Shown here: in pieces, positions 8,359 to 16,337 of the stretch | How positions within the stretch are numbered: the first letter of the stretch is position 1 | Layout: each line of letters starts with the position of its first letter | Made by a program: the position numbers and the translations under genes | Notes under the pieces: generated by a model | Told to the model about the DNA's origin: nothing | Databases searched by the model: none | The model's input: only the letters and a program-made list of their open reading frames with translations | DNA from: Desulfoluna sp942491485 | GTDB lineage: Bacteria > Desulfobacterota > Desulfobacteria > Desulfobacterales > Desulfolunaceae | Assembly: GCA_942491485.1 (NCBI GenBank) | Contig: CALOAX010000013.1 | Location: forward strand, 496,001 to 560,000 | DNA length: 64,000 nt | Direction of reading: 5' to 3'

Positions 8359-8430
8359 GTGTGGTGGCATGCCATGGGTAAGACAAGTGCATGCGTAGTG
8401 GGTGGTTCTGATTTCAGGCCAGGAGTTGGC

Positions 8431-8497
8431 ATTCACTGGTGATGTGAGTCACCAGCGAATGCTATTTACCATCGCGGGCTGTGCCCGCCTCCTGAGC
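8431..8497. repeat. Degenerate palindromic segment between two cap repeats
   Basis: Contains GCATTC...GAATGC around CACTGGTGATGTGAGTCACCAG, then a hairpin-3-like GCGGGC-TGT-GCCCGC whose stem differs from the consensus at compensating positions. Confidence 0.55.
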
Positions 8498-8570
8498 TGT
8501 GGGTAAATTTATATTCAGTCACAAGTATCATCAGGGTGTCGATACGGCACGTTGACCGCTGTCGTTGTTC

Positions 8571-8690
8571 ACGTGCGAAGCCCGTCAGCGAATGTGATCG
8601 ACCCGAGGAACGAGGGTCGGGAGCATTCGCAATCCTGGGGTCCAGGGGTGGCAAGGCCACTTTGGCTAAAAGCCCCTGGCCGCCGGAGGC
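8571..8690 (-). repeat. Cap repeat with enlarged hairpin 1 loop
   Basis: Hairpins 3 and 2 are standard. Hairpin 1 arms CCAGGGG and CCCCTGG are separated by about 30 bases instead of four, as if sequence had been inserted in the loop. It lies 17 nt after the carboxyltransferase stop. Confidence 0.85.
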
Positions 8691-8707
8691 ATTTTCCCCT
8701 AAACCCT

Positions 8708-10324
8708 TTACATCCTGAAGACCCCGTACCCCTCTTTGTCGTCGCGCAAGGGGGCGTTGAGGGCAGCGGAGATGGAGAGGGCCAGGACGGTTCGGGTGTC
8801 TTTGGGGTCGATGATGCCGTCGTCCCAGAGGTGGGAGGTGCTGTAGTAGGCGTCTCCCTCTTTGCTTGCGGCTTCCATGACCGGGACCTTGATCTGGTCG
8901 ACCATCTCGTCGGTTAAGGGGGGCTGGCCTTCCCGGGCGAGCTGGTCGTTTTTGACGGTGACGAGGACGTCTGAGGCCTGTTCGCCGCCCATGACGCCGA
9001 TCTCGTGGCTGGGCCAGCTCCAGAGGAGGCGGGGGCTGTATGCTCTGCCGCACATGCCGTAGTTTCCGGCACCGAAGGAGGCCCCCACCATGACGGTGAA
9101 TTTGGGGACGGTGGCGGTGGCCACGGCGTTGACCATTTTGTGGCCGTCTTTGGTGATGCCCTGGGCCTCGTAGGCTTTGCCGATGATGTAGCCGTTGATG
9201 TTTTGCAGGAAGACAAGGGGGATGCCGCGTTTGTCGCAGAGCTGGATAAACTGGGTGGCTTTGAGGGCGCTTTCTGAAAACAAGATGCCGTTGTTGCCGA
9301 GGATACCCACGGGGTAGCCGTGGATGTGGGCAAAGCCACAGACCAGGGTGGGGCCGTAGAGGGGTTTGAACTCGTGGAAGTCGCTGCCGTCCACGAGGCG
9401 TGCGATGATCTCCCGGACGTCGTAAGGGATTTTCAGGGCGTGGCTGGTGATGCCGTAGATCTCTTCGGGGTCGTAAAGAGGCTCTTTGGGCGTCTCCATG
9501 GCAAGGGGGTGTTTTTCGGTTCTGGGGAGCTGCCGCACCGATTCACGGACCATGGAAAGAGCCTGGGCGTCGTTTTCCGCCTGGTAGTCGGAGACTCCGG
9601 ATTCCCGGCAATGGAGGTCGGCACCGCCCAGCTCTTCGGCGGAGACCACCTCGCCGGTGGCGGCTTTTACCAGGGGCGGGCCGCCCAGGAAGATGGCCCC
9701 GGTTCCCTTGACGTGGATCACCTCGTCACTCATGGCCGGAATGTAGGCGGCTCCGGCGGTGCAGAGGCCCATGACGGACGTGATCTGTGGGATGCCCATT
9801 TTTGACATGATGGCCTGGTTGTAGAAGACACGGCCCCCGTCGTCGATGTCGGGAAAGACTTCTGACTGCAAGGGGAGAAACGCCCCGCCCGAGTCGATGA
9901 GGTAGACGGTGGGCAGGCGGTTCTCCATGGCGATGGATTGACACCTCAGGGTCTTCTTGACCCCCATGGGGTAGACGGTGCCTCCTTTGATGGTGGGGTC
10001 GTTGGCGTGGACCATCACCTCCCGGCCATGGATCACCCCGATGCCCATGACGCTGCCAGCCCCGTGAACCTTGCCGTCATACTGCCCGTAGGCTGCCAGG
10101 GCCCCCAATTCCAGAAAAGGGGTGTTGCGATCGAGAAGCTGGTCCAGGCGCTCCCTTACGGACAGCTTGTTCTGATCGGCCAGCCGGGATTTCGCCTTCT
10201 CGGACCGAGTCTCCCGAGCCTCACTGAGTCGCTCCTTCAGCAGTCCCACCCGCTCACTCATGGTTTCAAAATTTTTTCGGTATGCGTCAGACTTCGTATC
10301 AACCGTGGACTTGATAACAGCCAT
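8708..10324 (-). CDS. Acyl-CoA carboxylase, carboxyltransferase subunit (MccB/AtuC-like)
   Basis: 538 residues, the usual length for methylcrotonyl/geranyl-CoA carboxylase beta chains. It has N-terminal KLSVRERLDQLLD, the acyl-CoA site region IDSGGAFLPLQSEVFPD (about 160-175), GLCTAGAAYIPAMSDE, and C-terminal VGASFGAGNYGMCGRAY, all typical of the MCC/GCC branch rather than propionyl-CoA carboxylase. It transfers the carboxyl group from carboxybiotin to the acyl-CoA and would pair with the biotin carboxylase and carrier encoded downstream. AGGAGG precedes the ATG. Discriminating methylcrotonyl- from geranyl-CoA needs pocket residues that I cannot assign by eye. Confidence 0.9.
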   Translation of the reverse strand: MAVIKSTVDTKSDAYRKNFETMSERVGLLKERLSEARETRSEKAKSRLADQNKLSVRERLDQLLDRNTPFLELGALAAYGQYDGKVHGAGSVMGIGVIHGREVMVHANDPTIKGGTVYPMGVKKTLRCQSIAMENRLPTVYLIDSGGAFLPLQSEVFPDIDDGGRVFYNQAIMSKMGIPQITSVMGLCTAGAAYIPAMSDEVIHVKGTGAIFLGGPPLVKAATGEVVSAEELGGADLHCRESGVSDYQAENDAQALSMVRESVRQLPRTEKHPLAMETPKEPLYDPEEIYGITSHALKIPYDVREIIARLVDGSDFHEFKPLYGPTLVCGFAHIHGYPVGILGNNGILFSESALKATQFIQLCDKRGIPLVFLQNINGYIIGKAYEAQGITKDGHKMVNAVATATVPKFTVMVGASFGAGNYGMCGRAYSPRLLWSWPSHEIGVMGGEQASDVLVTVKNDQLAREGQPPLTDEMVDQIKVPVMEAASKEGDAYYSTSHLWDDGIIDPKDTRTVLALSISAALNAPLRDDKEGYGVFRM

Positions 10325-10339
10325 AAATCCTCCTGGTTC

Positions 10340-10400
10340 GCGAATGCTTCGAACCCTCGTTCCTCGGGTACGTCACATTCGCTTACGGGCTGCGCCCGTG
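10340..10400 (+). repeat. Cap repeat, copy lacking cap and hairpin 1
   Basis: Hairpins 2 (GCGAATG/CATTCGC, core CCTCGTTCCTCGGG) and 3 (ACGGGC-TGC-GCCCGT) only, starting 15 nt upstream of the carboxyltransferase start. Confidence 0.85.
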
Positions 10401-10501
10401 GTAGAGAGCAGCATCATGGGTGCAAGGTTTTTAGCCCTGCGTGTGACTCCGTAGGAATACTTAACAGGTATTAACAGCGTTGGCCCTCCATGCCTTTAAG
10501 G

Positions 10502-10583
10502 CCATTGCGCTTTGCCCCGAGGAACGAGGGGCGAAGCGCAATGGCAATAAGCTTTCGAGGTGGCTCACCTCGCCGCCGGAGGC
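10502..10583 (-). repeat. Cap repeat without hairpin 3
   Basis: Hairpin 2 stem CCATTGCGCTTTGCCCC/GGGGCGAAGCGCAATGG encloses the core GAGGAACGA. Hairpin 1 GAGGTG/CACCTC and the cap follow, five bases from the next stop codon. Confidence 0.88.
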
Positions 10584-10588
10584 TGTTT

Positions 10589-11626
10589 TTAGTATTTCAG
10601 CAGCATGTCGCCGATGGCCTCTTTGGTCTGGCCCACGGAGGTGCCTTCCACGCGCAGGGCCTGGATGGTGGCAAGGCGTTGGGCGGGGCCGTCTTTTTCA
10701 AAGCCCTGGTCGCCCATGACGTCGAGGGCTGAGGCGACGATCTCGCAGGCGGCATCGCTGCAGAAGACCCGTGCACAGTGTGATGCCATGGCGGCGTCGT
10801 TTTCACCTGCATCCACGAGGGATGAGGCGTTGGCGGCCATGAGGCGGCTGGTTTGGAGCAGGGTGTACATGGTGGCCAGTTTGAAGCCGATCTCCTGGCG
10901 GGCGATGGGGGGCTTTCCCCCTTCGGGCCTGGTTTTGGCGGCTTTTTTGGCTTGTTCGAAGACGGCGGCGGCGTGGCCGGTGGCTTCGTTAATCTGGACC
11001 CTGTTTTTGAGGAGCTGGAGGAAGGGGGCCAGGGGGGCTTTGGGCTTCAGAATCGCCACATGGGAGGCGGGAAGAAAGGCAGCGCTTGCAGTCAGGGTGA
11101 AGAGACCGGTGGCTCCCTGTGTGATGGTGATATCAGCGGTGTCTCTTTCAATGAGAAAGAGGGCAGGGATTTTCTCGATGGTTCCGGAGGCGAGGATGAT
11201 GTCTGCGGTATCGGCGCCGGGGATTCCCGCTTTGGTGCCGGCGATGAGATAGCCGGACTCGTGGGGTTTGCCTGTGAGATCCGGTTCGCCCTGGGCAGAA
11301 TCAAGGGCTGCGGTGGCAAGTGTCTTGCCTTGTTGAATGGGGCTCACCCACTGGGCCAGCCACGCTTTGGGCCCGAATCGGGTGATGGCCGGGGCAGCGA
11401 TGCGCAGGCCGTACTCCATGGTGCGGTAAGCGTCCGGTCTTCTTTGGGCCAGTCGTTCCTGGGCTCCGGGCAGGGCGCTTGAAAGGCCATTGGACCCCAG
11501 GGTGGGGTAGCTGGAGGAGGAGAGGAGGGCAATGAGGTGTCCGGGTCGCACCTCCTCGTTGTTGCTAAGGGTGTTTTCCAGGGATTGGAACAGGTCGAGC
11601 TCTTCCTGGGTGTGGTCGAAGTTCAT
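10589..11626 (-). CDS. Divergent acyl-CoA dehydrogenase-like protein
   Basis: 345 residues, shorter than the usual 380 for the family. The N-terminal helical region and beta domain are only loosely recognisable (GTKAGIPGADTADIILASG around 120-145). The C-terminal helical domain (RQEIGFKLATMYTLLQTSRLMAANA, then SALDVMGDQGF) is closer to the family. It follows the full-length dehydrogenase gene by 11 bases with no repeat between them, so the two are probably co-translated. A role as a non-catalytic or second subunit of a heteromeric dehydrogenase is possible but is only an inference from pairing and divergence. Confidence 0.75.
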   Translation of the reverse strand: MNFDHTQEELDLFQSLENTLSNNEEVRPGHLIALLSSSSYPTLGSNGLSSALPGAQERLAQRRPDAYRTMEYGLRIAAPAITRFGPKAWLAQWVSPIQQGKTLATAALDSAQGEPDLTGKPHESGYLIAGTKAGIPGADTADIILASGTIEKIPALFLIERDTADITITQGATGLFTLTASAAFLPASHVAILKPKAPLAPFLQLLKNRVQINEATGHAAAVFEQAKKAAKTRPEGGKPPIARQEIGFKLATMYTLLQTSRLMAANASSLVDAGENDAAMASHCARVFCSDAACEIVASALDVMGDQGFEKDGPAQRLATIQALRVEGTSVGQTKEAIGDMLLKY

Positions 11627-11637
11627 GGTCGATCCCC

Positions 11638-12780
11638 CTATATCATTTTAGAGATGATCATTTTCTGAATATCGGATGTGCCGCCGCCGATGGGGGCCAG
11701 GCGGCCATCCCTGAAAATACGCTCCATGCCGTATTCGTGGCAGTAGCCATAGCCGCCGTGGAGAAGGACCGCATCGTTGCTGGGGCCCAGGAGCCAATCC
11801 CCCACAAAGAGTTTGGCCACGGCTGCCTCCAGGTGGTTAAGGGGCTTGCCCTGGCCTTTGCACCAGGCGATGCGGTACACGAGGAGCCGGGCCGCTTCGG
11901 CAAAGATCTTCATGGAGGCGAGCTTCTCTTTGGTGGCGTAGAACTTCCCGATGGGACGCCCGAACTGCTCCCGTCCTTTTGCGTAGGTCACCGACTTGGT
12001 CAGGGCATGGTTCATGGCGCCGACCATGGGGGAGAGAAGGGCGCTGCGGTCCCACTCCACGGTCTGCATGGCCATGAGAAAGCCGAGGCCTTCGGCGCCC
12101 ACGAGATTTTCAGCCGGGATTTCGCAGTTGGAGAAGAAGAGTTCCGAGGTTTGGGAGCTGCGGCAACCCAGTTTGTGCATGGGGGCGCCTGATTCGAATC
12201 CGGGGGTGCCTTTTTCCACGATGAAGGCGGATATGCCGTCATGGGCTTTTGATGGATCTGTTTTTGCGTAGATGAGGGCCACGTCGGCGATGGGGCCGTT
12301 GGTGATGAAGGTTTTGCTGCCGTTCAGGACGTAGGTGTCTCTCTTTTTGATGGCGGTGGTTTTCATGGAGGCGACGTCGGAACCGGCGTCCGGTTCGGTG
12401 AGGCCCATGCAGCCGATCTTTTCGCCACTGATGAGGGAGGGCAGGTATGTTGCCTTCTGGGCGTCGGTGCCGTGGCAGAAGAGGGTGTCTGCGCAGAGGA
12501 AGGAGTGGGCTCCGTAGGAGAGGGCGAGCCCGCCGTCAACGCCCGCTTCACCCAGGGCCTCTCCGGCAAGGACAGTGGTGACCACATCTGCACCGCCGCC
12601 CCCGTACTCTTCCGGGAAGTGGAGGCCAAGGATGCCGAATTCTCCCATTTTTCGGAAGGCTTCGAAATCAAAGGTGTGGTTGAGATCGTTCTCTTCCACA
12701 CGGGGAACGATCTCTTTTCGGGCGAACCGGATCACCTCTTTTTTAAACATCAGTTGCTCTTTGGTAAACGCGAATTCCAT
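11638..12780 (-). CDS. Acyl-CoA dehydrogenase
   Basis: 380 residues from ATG 12780, which has GGAGG upstream; an upstream ATG at 12816 is less likely. Family signatures: GLTEPDAGSDVASMKTTA (about 130-147), NGSKTFITNGPIADVALIYAKT, and C-terminal YGYCHEYGMERIFRDGRLAPIGGGTSDIQ. The usual C-terminal catalytic glutamate (in YEGTSEIQ) is glycine here, as in isovaleryl- and long-chain-type enzymes that place the base in an earlier helix; the corresponding stretch reads VEWDRSALLSP. It is the first gene of the operon and would oxidise a branched acyl-CoA to the enoyl-CoA that the carboxylase uses, passing electrons to ETF. Confidence 0.92.
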   Translation of the reverse strand: MEFAFTKEQLMFKKEVIRFARKEIVPRVEENDLNHTFDFEAFRKMGEFGILGLHFPEEYGGGGADVVTTVLAGEALGEAGVDGGLALSYGAHSFLCADTLFCHGTDAQKATYLPSLISGEKIGCMGLTEPDAGSDVASMKTTAIKKRDTYVLNGSKTFITNGPIADVALIYAKTDPSKAHDGISAFIVEKGTPGFESGAPMHKLGCRSSQTSELFFSNCEIPAENLVGAEGLGFLMAMQTVEWDRSALLSPMVGAMNHALTKSVTYAKGREQFGRPIGKFYATKEKLASMKIFAEAARLLVYRIAWCKGQGKPLNHLEAAVAKLFVGDWLLGPSNDAVLLHGGYGYCHEYGMERIFRDGRLAPIGGGTSDIQKMIISKMI

Positions 12781-12863
12781 GGGGCCTCCAGCGGTGGGTT
12801 GGGAAAATTCCGGCAATAAGGCAGGGCCGGAAGGGAAGCTTGGGTGAAACGCAATTCCAAAAT

Positions 12864-12876
12864 TGAATGATATTCA
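12864..12876. promoter_or_regulatory. Candidate operator upstream of the acyl-CoA operon
   Basis: TGAAT-GAT-ATTCA is a 13-bp inverted repeat in AT-rich DNA about 85 bp upstream of the first gene of the operon. It is a plausible site for the TetR protein at 1093-1749. No second copy was found near the TetR gene, so the assignment is weak. Confidence 0.35.
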
Positions 12877-13722
12877 GAATAAAAATCTAATTCATAGGAA
12901 ATGTCAAGGAAGAGTTTTTTCGATGGGCAAAAGGGGATGGTACGTTGCAGGGAACATTGAAGATTCGTCAGGTTTCATTGCGTGGACGTGTGGAATGTCC
13001 TCTGAACTTGAGGAAAAAGAGAAGGTATAAATGTTTAATTTAGGAAAAAATAATCCTTCTAAATTAAGCTGTTATTTTGAGTTTTTTGATCGCAAGTTCG
13101 GATTTGCGGCGGGATGGTTGCCGGAGAGACCGAATATTAGTTTCGTTATTTCAAGGGTTTTAAAGCGGATCTATTTATGTTAGCGTAACGGTGCTTCGCG
13201 TGTTGACTGATTTTAATGTGCTTTCAAGTGAGTAAAGCGCCTTTTATTTTTCCTTTAATAATAGTCAGTTGTCGTATTGTGCTCTCTTTGCCTCAAGTTG
13301 CAGCTTTGTCTGGCTGTCGGGGGTATTGTGGGAGTCATTTATGCGTGCGATTCCACGGGTTTTGAAACCATGCAGAGCCACCCATCGCTTGGGAGACTCT
13401 GCGTTTTTTTGAAATCTAATCGGTTATTCCGAAGGTATACAGGAACTAGTGAAAAGGGGGTGGGACGGTCTTTCCACCCTTCATTGTTCAAGAGCCCCTT
13501 GAATTCATGATGCCCCCGGCGGTGACGTGAGGTGGCTATGCGAAAAATCCAGTGTGCTCGCCCTTGATCATCAACGTACGATGACGGTGAACCTGGTTTT
13601 TTGCATGGATCCCCACGCTGCTGTTATCCGGCAGGATCACCCGAGCCAATCAGGCGGAATATGCCATGGTTGGCTGGGGTGTGCTTCCGGGGTGCCATGG
13701 GTGTGCTGAGGTTTCCTGGCCC

Positions 13723-13751
13723 TTGACAGGGCTCAAGGGGCTTTGTTTGTA
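13723..13751 (+). promoter_or_regulatory. Candidate promoter for the BCCT transporter
   Basis: TTGACA, 17 bases, then TTTGTA, about 37 bp upstream of the start codon at 13789. The -35 is perfect but the -10 is poor. Confidence 0.35.
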
Positions 13752-13788
13752 CCTTCGAGTTTTTTGTAACACTCATTGGAGTTTTTTT

Positions 13789-15423
13789 ATGACAGACAGT
13801 GATTTATCTCAAATGGAGACACCTGGCGAGTCCAAGTCGTCTTCTTTTGATGTCCATCCCCAGGTGTTTTTTACTTCTGCGGGCATCATTATCGGGTTTG
13901 TTCTCCTCGCCGTATTTTTCCATAAAAGCATGGGCGACTTTTTTGGTGTCCTTCTGACGACCTTCTCCACCAACGCAGGGTGGTTTTTCGTCTGGACCAT
14001 GAACATCATTTTGGCCTTTACTCTCTACCTGATGTTCAGCCGGTACGGTGATATACGTCTGGGAGGTGAAGACGCCGAGCCTGATTTCAGCACTCTCAGC
14101 TGGTTTGCCATGCTCTTTTCAGCCGGCATGGGAATCGGGCTTCTATTCTACGGGGTTGCCGAGCCCATGTACCACTTCGGATCCAGCCCCTTCCCCACCG
14201 CCAATTCCACGGAAGCTGCGCGAACGGCCATGGCCATCACCTTTCTGCACTGGGGATTTCACCCCTGGGCCGTGTACTCCATTGTGGGGCTCTCACTGGC
14301 GTTCTTCAGTTTTAACAAAGGGCTGCCCCTGTCTATTCGCGCGGTGTTTTACCCTCTTTTGGGGGAACGTATTCACGGGTTCTGGGGGAACACCATTGAT
14401 ATCCTGGCCACGGTAGCCACGCTCTTTGGCGTCGCCACATCACTGGGGTTGGGTGTTCAGCAGGTGAATGCGGGGCTGTCCCATCTGTTCGGATGGGAGC
14501 AGAGTGCCATGGTTCAGTTGGGTCTCATCGCCGGTATCACCTCCATTGCCACCATGTCCGTTGTTAAGGGTCTGGATTCGGGTATCCGGCGTCTTTCCGA
14601 ACTCAATATCTGGTTGGCAAGCGGCCTGTTGATCTTCGTGATGGTCTGTGGACCCACACTCTTTATCTTTAACGGTCTTCTGGAAAACATCGGCTCTTAT
14701 ATTCAGTCGTTCCCCTCCCTTGCAACGTGGAGTGAAACCTTCGAGAACACAAGCTGGCAGAACGGCTGGACCGTCTTTTACTGGGGCTGGTGGATCGCCT
14801 GGTCTCCCTTTGTCGGGATGTTCATTGCCCGTGTTTCAAGGGGTCGCACCATCCGTGAGTTTCTCATGGGGGTTCTGTGTGTGCCGGCATTCGTCACCTT
14901 TATCTGGCTGACGGTATTTGGCAATTCCGCCCTGTTTATCGAGATGTTTGGGGCTGGCGATCTTGCCAAGGCGGTTGCGGATAACGTGGCCGTCTCCCTG
15001 TTTGTTTTCTTGGAGCACTTTCCCCTTTCGTCGGTCTCATCCCTTTTGGGCGTCCTGGTTGTGGTCTCCTTTTTCGTGACCTCTTCGGACTCCGGATCCA
15101 TGGTGATTGATATCATCACCGCCGGCGGCAACCCGGATCCCCCCATTCCCCAACGGCTTTTCTGGGCGATTCTGGAGGGAGTGGTTGCAGCGACCCTGCT
15201 TCTCTGCGGCGGCCTGGCAGCCCTTCAATCCGCGGTGATAGCAACGGGGCTTCCCTTTGCCATTGTCCTTATTGTCATGTGCGTCAGTCTGAAAAAAGGG
15301 CTGAATGAGTATGCAGGGGCCCAGACCTTCACCGTGAAAACCGGGAAGAAAAAGGGTGACCTGTTCGAGATTGAAGGGGCCGAAGCGCCTCAGGTTATCT
15401 TTGGTCGGAAGAAAAGCGCCTGA
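13789..15423 (+). CDS. BCCT-family betaine/carnitine/choline transporter
   Basis: 544 residues from ATG 13789, with TTGGAG eight bases upstream; the frame extends 41 codons further but without a ribosome-binding site. About twelve hydrophobic segments. The TM3 motif reads MGIGLLFYGVAEPMYHF (MGIG at 114-117). Glycine at the last position is the form in sodium-coupled betaine/ectoine carriers, whereas choline carriers have aspartate there, so a betaine-type osmolyte is the likely cargo. The BCCT tryptophan box is WGWWIAWSPFVGMFIARVSRGRTIREF-like. The next gene, a trypsin-fold protein, starts 20 bases later and may be co-transcribed. Confidence 0.93.
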   Translation: MTDSDLSQMETPGESKSSSFDVHPQVFFTSAGIIIGFVLLAVFFHKSMGDFFGVLLTTFSTNAGWFFVWTMNIILAFTLYLMFSRYGDIRLGGEDAEPDFSTLSWFAMLFSAGMGIGLLFYGVAEPMYHFGSSPFPTANSTEAARTAMAITFLHWGFHPWAVYSIVGLSLAFFSFNKGLPLSIRAVFYPLLGERIHGFWGNTIDILATVATLFGVATSLGLGVQQVNAGLSHLFGWEQSAMVQLGLIAGITSIATMSVVKGLDSGIRRLSELNIWLASGLLIFVMVCGPTLFIFNGLLENIGSYIQSFPSLATWSETFENTSWQNGWTVFYWGWWIAWSPFVGMFIARVSRGRTIREFLMGVLCVPAFVTFIWLTVFGNSALFIEMFGAGDLAKAVADNVAVSLFVFLEHFPLSSVSSLLGVLVVVSFFVTSSDSGSMVIDIITAGGNPDPPIPQRLFWAILEGVVAATLLLCGGLAALQSAVIATGLPFAIVLIVMCVSLKKGLNEYAGAQTFTVKTGKKKGDLFEIEGAEAPQVIFGRKKSA

Positions 15424-15443
15424 TCTGCAAAGGAGGAAGAGTG

Positions 15444-16127
15444 ATGTTACAGGATGTCAGTTTGAAATTTGCAGGTGGGTGCATGATGCTGGTGCGCAAG
15501 CGCGAGAATGCTGTGGTCTTTTTGGGCACGGCTTTTCTGATGCACGACGACGGCTACCTTTTAACGGCGGCCCATCTCCTGGAGGAGGATCCCACCGGGC
15601 TTATGGTGGTTTCCACCAGCAATCCGGACGATTTTGTCCCCATCAGCCTTGATCAGGTTTCGGCCATGAGTGTTTCCGTGGCTGACGTGGACAAGATTCA
15701 CAATGTCGCCTTGCTGGAGATTGATCGCAACCTGAGGATCAAGACCCCGGATCATCTCGGGGGCACCACCGAGAACCTTAGCATTGGAACCAGTCTCCTC
15801 AGCCTGGGGTTCCCCTTCGGCCATGATGAGATGCACAACCTGATGGCCCAGAGTGCCATATTGAGTTCCAAAGTCCGTTCCAAAAATGGAACCCGGTTGC
15901 TTCTGTTTGACACCATGGTTTTGGACGGAACAGCCGGTGGCCCGCTGGTCAACGCTGATGACGGTCGAGTCATCGGCGTCATTATAGGGAGGTTTTCGCC
16001 CGTGGAAGACGGGGGAGACTTTGCCCGGGGCAACAGGCACCCTGGTTACGATACCCAGATCAGTTACGCCGTATCCATTGAATATGGCCTTACCCTGATG
16101 GAAAACGTGGGGATTGAGGTCGTCTGA
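15444..16127 (+). CDS. Trypsin-fold protein with a degenerate catalytic triad
   Basis: 227 residues from ATG 15444, with AGGAGG seven bases upstream; a GTG three bases earlier is too close to it. The fold is that of a trypsin/HtrA protease domain: TAAHLL carries the histidine (His44), and SLGFPFGHD and the DGTAGGPLVN loop are present. The serine position is alanine (Ala164) and the aspartate position of the D-L-A-V-L-K segment appears to be asparagine (HNVALLEI, Asn87). No signal peptide and no PDZ domain. It is probably a non-catalytic binding protein. It follows the BCCT transporter in the same transcript, and a strong terminator ends the unit. Confidence 0.8.
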   Translation: MLQDVSLKFAGGCMMLVRKRENAVVFLGTAFLMHDDGYLLTAAHLLEEDPTGLMVVSTSNPDDFVPISLDQVSAMSVSVADVDKIHNVALLEIDRNLRIKTPDHLGGTTENLSIGTSLLSLGFPFGHDEMHNLMAQSAILSSKVRSKNGTRLLLFDTMVLDGTAGGPLVNADDGRVIGVIIGRFSPVEDGGDFARGNRHPGYDTQISYAVSIEYGLTLMENVGIEVV

Positions 16128-16159
16128 TTCGTGTACGACAACTGTTGTTGAAATGAAAA

Positions 16160-16194
16160 AACGCCTTCGGTGAGCACCGAAGGCGTTTTTTTTT
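16160..16194 (+). terminator. Rho-independent terminator after the BCCT/trypsin-fold operon
   Basis: A 13-bp perfect stem (AACGCCTTCGGTG and its complement) with a two-base loop, followed by eight or more T residues. Confidence 0.92.
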
Positions 16195-16215
16195 GGAATT
16201 ATTCAGATCTATATT

Positions 16216-16275
16216 GTCTCCGGCGGCCCTGCCGGGGGCCAAACGTTTGAAACGTTTGACCGACAGGTTTTTAAA
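16216..16275 (+). repeat. Left half of the long-hairpin cap element
   Basis: GTCTCCGGCGGCC, then CTGCCGGGGGCC, the palindrome AAACGTTT-G-AAACGTTT and GACAGGTTTTTAA. The AAACGTTT arms replace the AAACTTTT/AAAAGTTT of other copies with both sides changed. ATTATTCAG precedes it. Confidence 0.8.
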
Positions 16276-16337
16276 GGGGCAGAGGGGGATTCAGACGTTC
16301 TGTCATCTGTCCTCATTACCGAAGGATCCCGTTTGTA

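Larger units (their letters stand above)
12781..13788. other. Long divergent spacer between the acyl-CoA operon and the BCCT gene
   Basis: No supported gene. It holds the promoter regions of both transcripts. The AT-rich stretch 12860-12900 and an inverted repeat TAATTTAG-N15-CTAAATTA near 13034-13064 stand out. A 77-aa frame at 13277-13510 has no ribosome-binding site or recognisable content and was not accepted. Confidence 0.6.

Noticed and set aside
8256..8432. N-terminal extension of biotin carboxylase
   Set aside because: The 59 extra codons translate a palindromic repeat; the enzyme's conserved N terminus starts at 8255 with a Shine-Dalgarno sequence. The same reasoning removed extensions of the hydratase (5243-5461), BCCT (13666-13788) and OadB (45216-45320) genes.
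15444..16127. Active serine protease annotation
   Set aside because: The fold is clear but the nucleophile is Ala and the Asp position appears to be Asn, so protease activity should not be transferred by homology.
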